Assembly: GCA_004299555.1 (NCBI GenBank)
Contig: SCQU01000001.1
Span: forward strand, 62,001 to 126,000
Length of the DNA stretch: 64,000 nucleotides
Reading direction: 5' to 3'
Source of the DNA: Rhodanobacteraceae bacterium
Lineage (GTDB): Bacteria; Pseudomonadota; Gammaproteobacteria; Xanthomonadales; Rhodanobacteraceae
Numbering within the stretch: the stretch's first letter is position 1; every line of letters starts with the position of its first letter. Below, piece by piece: positions 60,335 through 64,000 of this stretch. A model generated the notes under the pieces. It was given only the letters and a program-made list of their open reading frames with translations, searched no databases and was not told the DNA's origin. The position numbers and the translations under genes are program-made.

Positions 60335-60805
60335 TCACCCGCGGTGATACGGATGCCCGTTGATGATCGTCACTGCGCGGTACAGCTGTTCGGCGACGAT
60401 GAGCCGTACCAGCATGTGCGGAAGCGTGAGGGCACCCAGCGACCAGCACTGGTCGGCGCGTTGCAACACGTCGCGCGCGTGGCCATCGGGGCCGCCAATC
60501 AGGAAGGCAAGGTCGCGCCCGGCCATCCGCCACTCGAGCAACTGTTTGGCCAGCTGCTCGCTCGACCACGCGCTGCCGTGACCGTCCAGCGCCACGACGT
60601 GCGCGTCGCGCGGCAACGCGGCCAACAGTTCGGTGCCCTCGGCGGCCATGGCGCGCGCGCCGTCGCGGCCCTTGCCGCGCACCCCTGGCTTCAGTTCGAC
60701 GAGTTGCAGCGGCAGCTCGTGCGACAACCGCTTGGCGTATTCGGCCAGGCCGGCCGCGACCCACGCGGGCATGCGCTCACCGACGGCGATCAACCGTGCG
60801 TGCAC
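60335..60805 (-). CDS. rlmH: 23S rRNA (pseudouridine1915-N3)-methyltransferase RlmH
   Basis: SPOUT-class methyltransferase of 156 residues acting on 70S ribosomes. The trefoil-knot SAM site is seen in FLIGGPDGHARDVL and SLGALTLPHMLVRLIVAEQLYRA, with the closing HPYHRG. The start codon is GTG at 60805. It lies 10 bp after rsfS, the conserved order. Confidence 0.95.
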   Translation of the reverse strand: MHARLIAVGERMPAWVAAGLAEYAKRLSHELPLQLVELKPGVRGKGRDGARAMAAEGTELLAALPRDAHVVALDGHGSAWSSEQLAKQLLEWRMAGRDLAFLIGGPDGHARDVLQRADQCWSLGALTLPHMLVRLIVAEQLYRAVTIINGHPYHRG

Positions 60806-60815
60806 GGCACGTCAA

Positions 60816-61235
60816 TCAGCCAACGCTGACTGCTTCGGCATCGGCATCCGCGTCCTGTTCATCGCCTACGGTCCACAGGCGTTCCAGCCCGTAAAACTCG
60901 CGGACGCGCGGCAGCATCACGTGCACGATGATGTCGCCGAGATCGACCAGCACCCACTCGGATTCGTCTTCGCCTTCGACGCCGAGCGGCACCATGCCCG
61001 CGCGTTTGGCAAATTTCACGACTTCGTCGGCAATGGACTTGACGTGGCGCGATGAGGTGCCGGAAGCGATGATCAGGAGATCGGCGATGGAGGTGCGGCC
61101 GCGGACATCGATTTCACGGACGTCGTGCGCCTTCAGTTCATCCAGCGCGGCAAGCACGCGCCGGCGCAACGTCGCAGTGGTGGGAGAACGGGTGACGGGG
61201 GTGGCGGCAGGGCGCGCCTTGGTCGGACGGGTCAA
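60816..61235 (-). CDS. rsfS: Ribosomal silencing factor RsfS
   Basis: Binds L14 and blocks subunit joining during starvation. The family core is complete: ALDELKAHDVREIDV, ADLLIIASGTSSRHVKSIADEV, EWVLVDLGDIIVHVM and REFYGLERLW. The N-terminus is uncertain: a TTG at 61235 gives 139 residues with about 22 residues of unconserved Thr/Pro-rich sequence before the fold, and no ATG is available in frame. It follows nadD by 83 bp. Confidence 0.93.
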   Translation of the reverse strand: MTRPTKARPAATPVTRSPTTATLRRRVLAALDELKAHDVREIDVRGRTSIADLLIIASGTSSRHVKSIADEVVKFAKRAGMVPLGVEGEDESEWVLVDLGDIIVHVMLPRVREFYGLERLWTVGDEQDADADAEAVSVG

Positions 61236-61318
61236 GTTGAGGTAGGCCTCGGCCTGTGGTCATGCGCGGAGTGCGCGGGTTCAGTATGCGCCATCAGGAT
61301 TGAAGTGCAAGCGTCGCG

Positions 61319-61984
61319 CTAGCCGCGTCCGCTGCCCGTTGCCGGCGGCCGATAAGCGGCCAGGAGCCGGGGATCATCCAGCAGCGCCTGCGGCACCAGC
61401 CAGCGCGGCTCGCGGCCCTCCGCCAGCAGTGCGCGGATACGGGTCGCCGAGATGCCAAGCGCCGATACCACCATGTCCAGTACGCGACCGGCCGGAGCGG
61501 CGCACAGGGCCTCGACGCCACCGGCGTGGCGCGCCGCGACCTCGGCCGCCAGCTCGTCCGGCATGGCTGGAATCTGCGCCGGACGCGTCAGGACGCACAC
61601 GTGTGCCAGCGTGAACAATTCACGCCAGCGGTGCCACCCCGCCAGGCCCGCAAATGCGTCGGCCCCGATCACCAGCACCAATGGCCGGGTCGAGCCGACT
61701 TCACCGCGCAACGACGTCAGCGTGTCGAACGTGAAGGACGGGCCAGGCCGGTCCAGTTCGCGCAAATCGAGCCGCAGCCGCTCCTGACCCGCCAGCGCCG
61801 CGCGCAACATCGCGACGCGTTGCTCAGGGCTTGCCACGGGCTGCGGCCGGTGCGGCGGAATCTTTGCGGGCACCAGACGCACCTCGGCACCCAGGGCTTC
61901 GGCTGCTTCCCACGCGGCCCGCAGGTGGCCGATATGCACCGGGTCGAAGGTGCCGCCAAAAACCGCGAGCGGGGGCGCGGTCAT
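61319..61984 (-). CDS. nadD: Nicotinate-nucleotide adenylyltransferase
   Basis: Adenylates nicotinate mononucleotide in NAD synthesis. The 221-residue protein has the nucleotidyltransferase motif GGTFDPVHIGHL at 10-21 and the C-terminal ISATRIR. Its ATG overlaps the holA stop (ATGA), so it is translationally coupled to holA. Confidence 0.96.
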   Translation of the reverse strand: MTAPPLAVFGGTFDPVHIGHLRAAWEAAEALGAEVRLVPAKIPPHRPQPVASPEQRVAMLRAALAGQERLRLDLRELDRPGPSFTFDTLTSLRGEVGSTRPLVLVIGADAFAGLAGWHRWRELFTLAHVCVLTRPAQIPAMPDELAAEVAARHAGGVEALCAAPAGRVLDMVVSALGISATRIRALLAEGREPRWLVPQALLDDPRLLAAYRPPATGSGRG

Positions 61985-63012
61985 CCGGCAGCCAGCAGTA
62001 CGCTGGCGGTCCGCGGCGCGGCCAGCGCTACCAGCAGGCGTTCCAGCCCGCGCCAGGGGTCGCCCGACTCCCGGCCCTTGGCCTGCCGATCGATGCGGGC
62101 ACATTCGGCCAGGCAGCGCCGCCAGTGCGCGTTGCCGCGCCCGGCGCGTTGCAACGCACCCGCGAACAACTGCTGGCGCGCAGGCCACAGGCCGTATTCA
62201 CTGCGCACACCGGTGGCAAAATCCGGGGCCGACGCCAACCGCAGGGCAAGATCAAGCTGATTGATCAGCCACCCCATCAGCCCGATCACGTCCTCGCCCT
62301 CGGCCCGCAGGCCGGCGAGGATGTGCAACGCGCGCGCTGCGTCGCCCGCAAACGCGGCGTCGGTCAACTTGAAGACGTCATACACGGCGTTGTCGGCACC
62401 GATCGACTCCAGCTCCGCGGCATCGACCTTGCCGCCGTCCCGCTGCGCTGCCAGCTTGTCGATTTCCTGCGCGATGGCCAGCAGGTTGCCTTCCGCGCGT
62501 GCCGCCAGCAGCGCGACCGCATCGTCGGTGGGGGCAAAGCCCTTGGCCCGCATCCGCGCCTGGATCCAGGCCGGCAGCTGATCGACCCGCGGCGCCCGCA
62601 GCCAGACGTACCGGCCCGCGCGCTCGACCGCCTTCACCCACGCCGCTTCGTGTTTCTTGCTCCACTGCATCGCGCTGATGAAAAGCACCGTATCCGGCGC
62701 CGGCGCCTTGCACCACCCGGTAATCGCGGCCGCCCCATCACGGTCGGGCTTGCCGGTCGGCAGGCGCAGCTCGATCAGCCGCCGTGACGCAAACAACGAC
62801 AGGTTGGCGCCGCTGCGGGCGAGATTGTCCCAGTCAAAATGCGCCTCGACGTCCAGCACCTCGCGCTCGGTGAAGCCCAGGGTGCGCGCGCGGGCGCGCA
62901 ACGCGTCACCCGCTTCCAACAGCTGCAACGGTTCGTCGCCGGCCAGGAGATACACCGGCGCCAGCTCGCCGCGTGCCAGCGACTTGACGAACGCTTCGAA
63001 CTCGGCGGCCAC
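61981..63012 (-). CDS. holA: DNA polymerase III subunit delta
   Basis: Clamp-opening subunit of the clamp loader, 343 residues. Recognisable pieces are the N-terminal APVYLLAGDEPLQLLEAGDALR, the SLFASRRLIELRLP strand and the collar-region LLAARAEGNLLAIAQEIDKLA. The degenerate AAA+ fold without a Walker A motif is as expected. It starts 3 bp after lptE. Confidence 0.94.
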   Translation of the reverse strand: MAAEFEAFVKSLARGELAPVYLLAGDEPLQLLEAGDALRARARTLGFTEREVLDVEAHFDWDNLARSGANLSLFASRRLIELRLPTGKPDRDGAAAITGWCKAPAPDTVLFISAMQWSKKHEAAWVKAVERAGRYVWLRAPRVDQLPAWIQARMRAKGFAPTDDAVALLAARAEGNLLAIAQEIDKLAAQRDGGKVDAAELESIGADNAVYDVFKLTDAAFAGDAARALHILAGLRAEGEDVIGLMGWLINQLDLALRLASAPDFATGVRSEYGLWPARQQLFAGALQRAGRGNAHWRRCLAECARIDRQAKGRESGDPWRGLERLLVALAAPRTASVLLAAG

Positions 63013-63015
63013 GGT

Positions 63016-63600
63016 TCAGCCCGCGCTGGATGCCGCTGCGGGCGCCGCCGTACCCGCGGCCGCTGGCGCTACCGTACCGCCGGTAGCCGGCGCCACCGTA
63101 CGCGCCCGCGCCTCCAGCCGCCGCATCACCGCATCGGTCATTTCACGCACCAGGCTGCGCTGGATGGCCTCGGTCTCACTGGAGATGGCGGAAAACTGGG
63201 TCGAATCGATCGCAAATTCGTGCGACAGCGAAATCGACTGCGCCGGTACCACGACGTTGCCGTTCGCGTCGGTCAAGGTGAAGGTCACGTTGAAGCTGAC
63301 CACGTACTCGCCAACCCGCTGCACCGAACCGCTGGTCAGCATGCGCGAACCGAATGCCGCGCTGGGCACCGCCAGCGTGGCGACGCCCTGGGTCGCCGTG
63401 TCGAGCACGTCGACCTTGCTGGCCCGCAGCGCCGCCGCCAGCGACCGCGCGAACTCGCCGCCGCCGTTGACCTGCAAATACACCTGCTGCTGCATGACCT
63501 TGGGTACCACCGCGCTTTGGCGCAGGTGAAACCCGCAGCCCGCAAGCAGGACGCTGGCGCCGATGCACGACAAAACCATCAAGAACTTCTGGATGTGCAT
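63016..63600 (-). CDS. lptE: LPS-assembly lipoprotein LptE
   Basis: Outer-membrane lipoprotein that plugs the LptD barrel during lipopolysaccharide export. The 194-residue protein has lipobox LLAGC with Cys22, followed at once by the family's GFHLRQ. The later pattern (two helices and a beta sheet) fits, and an Ala/Pro-rich tail is appended. ATG at 63600 is chosen; the frame stays open upstream with no homology. Between leuS and holA, the conserved place for lptE. Confidence 0.93.
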   Translation of the reverse strand: MHIQKFLMVLSCIGASVLLAGCGFHLRQSAVVPKVMQQQVYLQVNGGGEFARSLAAALRASKVDVLDTATQGVATLAVPSAAFGSRMLTSGSVQRVGEYVVSFNVTFTLTDANGNVVVPAQSISLSHEFAIDSTQFSAISSETEAIQRSLVREMTDAVMRRLEARARTVAPATGGTVAPAAAGTAAPAAASSAG

Positions 63601-63835
63601 CGAATCGGCTCCACTTTCGAGTATTGTGCGCTGGGTCAGGGTTCCAGGCGCGCCGAACACGCTTGGCTTTTCCGCCCCCTTCCGCAGGAAAGGGGGATTG
63701 AGGCGATGGCGTTGCCGCGTGCCAGCCGGCATCCCCCGGTGCTTTCGCGCGGACCCCTTCGTCCCGAAGGAGGTGAGCATCTTTTCGACGTTGCGGATGC
63801 GCGAAAGCATACCAGCGGCACGCCCGATCGCCGGT

Positions 63836-64000
63836 TCAGCCGGCCACGATGTTGACGATCTTGCCGGGTACCACGATCACCTTGCGCACCGCCTTGCCGC
63901 CCAGCGCCGCGACCACCCCCGGGAGCGCGCGCGCCGCGGCTTCCAGCGCGCCCCGCGGCGCATCCGGTGCGGCGTCGAGCGTGCCGCGCAACTTGCCATT
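63836..64000 (-). CDS. leuS: Leucyl-tRNA synthetase, C-terminal end only
   Basis: The window ends inside this gene; only the last 54 codons and the TGA stop (63838-63836) are visible. They read [12 protein letters not shown] at the edge and [17 protein letters not shown] at the end, the typical LeuS C-terminal domain. The position upstream of lptE-holA-nadD supports this. A 235-bp gene-free spacer separates it from lptE. Confidence 0.93.
   Translation of the reverse strand, partial: NGKLRGTLDAAPDAPRGALEAAARALPGVVAALGGKAVRKVIVVPGKIVNIVAG

Overview
The window is GC-rich, gene-dense chromosome of a gammaproteobacterium, most probably of the order Lysobacterales (Xanthomonadales). The clues are conserved gammaproteobacterial neighbourhoods (rlmE-ftsH-folP-glmM, thrS-infC-rpmI-rplT-pheS-pheT-ihfA-merR, tig-clpP-clpX, maf-rng-yhdP-tldD, leuS-lptE-holA-nadD-rsfS-rlmH) combined with a second lexA heading an imuA-imuB-dnaE2 cassette, a 3-hydroxyanthranilate dioxygenase, and intergenic hairpin repeats of a kind familiar from this order. 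This placement is inference from gene content; no 16S rRNA gene is present.

Layout. 1-6.6 kb: a leftward run grxD, yciK-like reductase, marC-like, ppnN, mutL, DUF1684 and an FKBP isomerase cut by the window edge. 6.9-16.9 kb: sodB (+), then leftward rlmE-ftsH-folP-glmM with yhbY and a Mth938-like gene divergent, an NlpD-like lipoprotein, proline iminopeptidase and serA (+). 17-24.7 kb: tRNA-Pro, merR, ihfA, pheT, pheS, rplT, rpmI, infC (ATC start) and thrS, all leftward, with terminator-like hairpins before pheS and thrS. 25-30.9 kb: the SOS mutagenesis cassette lexA2-imuA-imuB-dnaE2, with a perfect palindromic operator touching the lexA2 start codon. 31-38.6 kb: an Asr-like secreted protein, parE and a methyltransferase, nbaC, tRNA-Leu, clpX, clpP, tig, and a tRNA trio (Leu, Lys, His). 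38.7-45.9 kb: xseB, a DUF4870 protein, the DUF1800/DUF1501 pair, pmbA, darP and tldD. 46-57.4 kb: yhdP, a long non-coding repeat block, rng, maf, a CPA-type cation/proton antiporter and a quinol-type nitric oxide reductase. 57.4-59.4 kb: an AT-richer patch with a methyltransferase gene and a decayed fragment like its start. 59.4-64 kb: a GNAT acetyltransferase, a TfoX-N protein, then leftward leuS (partial), lptE, holA, nadD, rsfS, rlmH.

Most of the window is housekeeping: translation (tRNAs, PheRS, ThrRS, LeuRS, IF-3, L20, L35, RlmE, RlmH, RsfS, YhbY, DarP), proteostasis (FtsH, ClpXP, trigger factor, FKBP), DNA metabolism (MutL, ParE, IHF, HolA, XseB, DnaE2), envelope (GlmM, YhdP, LptE, NlpD-like) and stress defence (SodB, GrxD, NorB). 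I found no prophage, CRISPR array, intact insertion sequence or defence island. The least ordinary items are small: matched long-arm hairpins at two convergent gene junctions, one of which supplies the stop codon of the NlpD-like gene; the ATC start of infC; the operator abutting lexA2; hairpins in two intergenic repeats that keep their pairing through a base-pair change; the Asr-like protein; and the patch around 58-59 kb.
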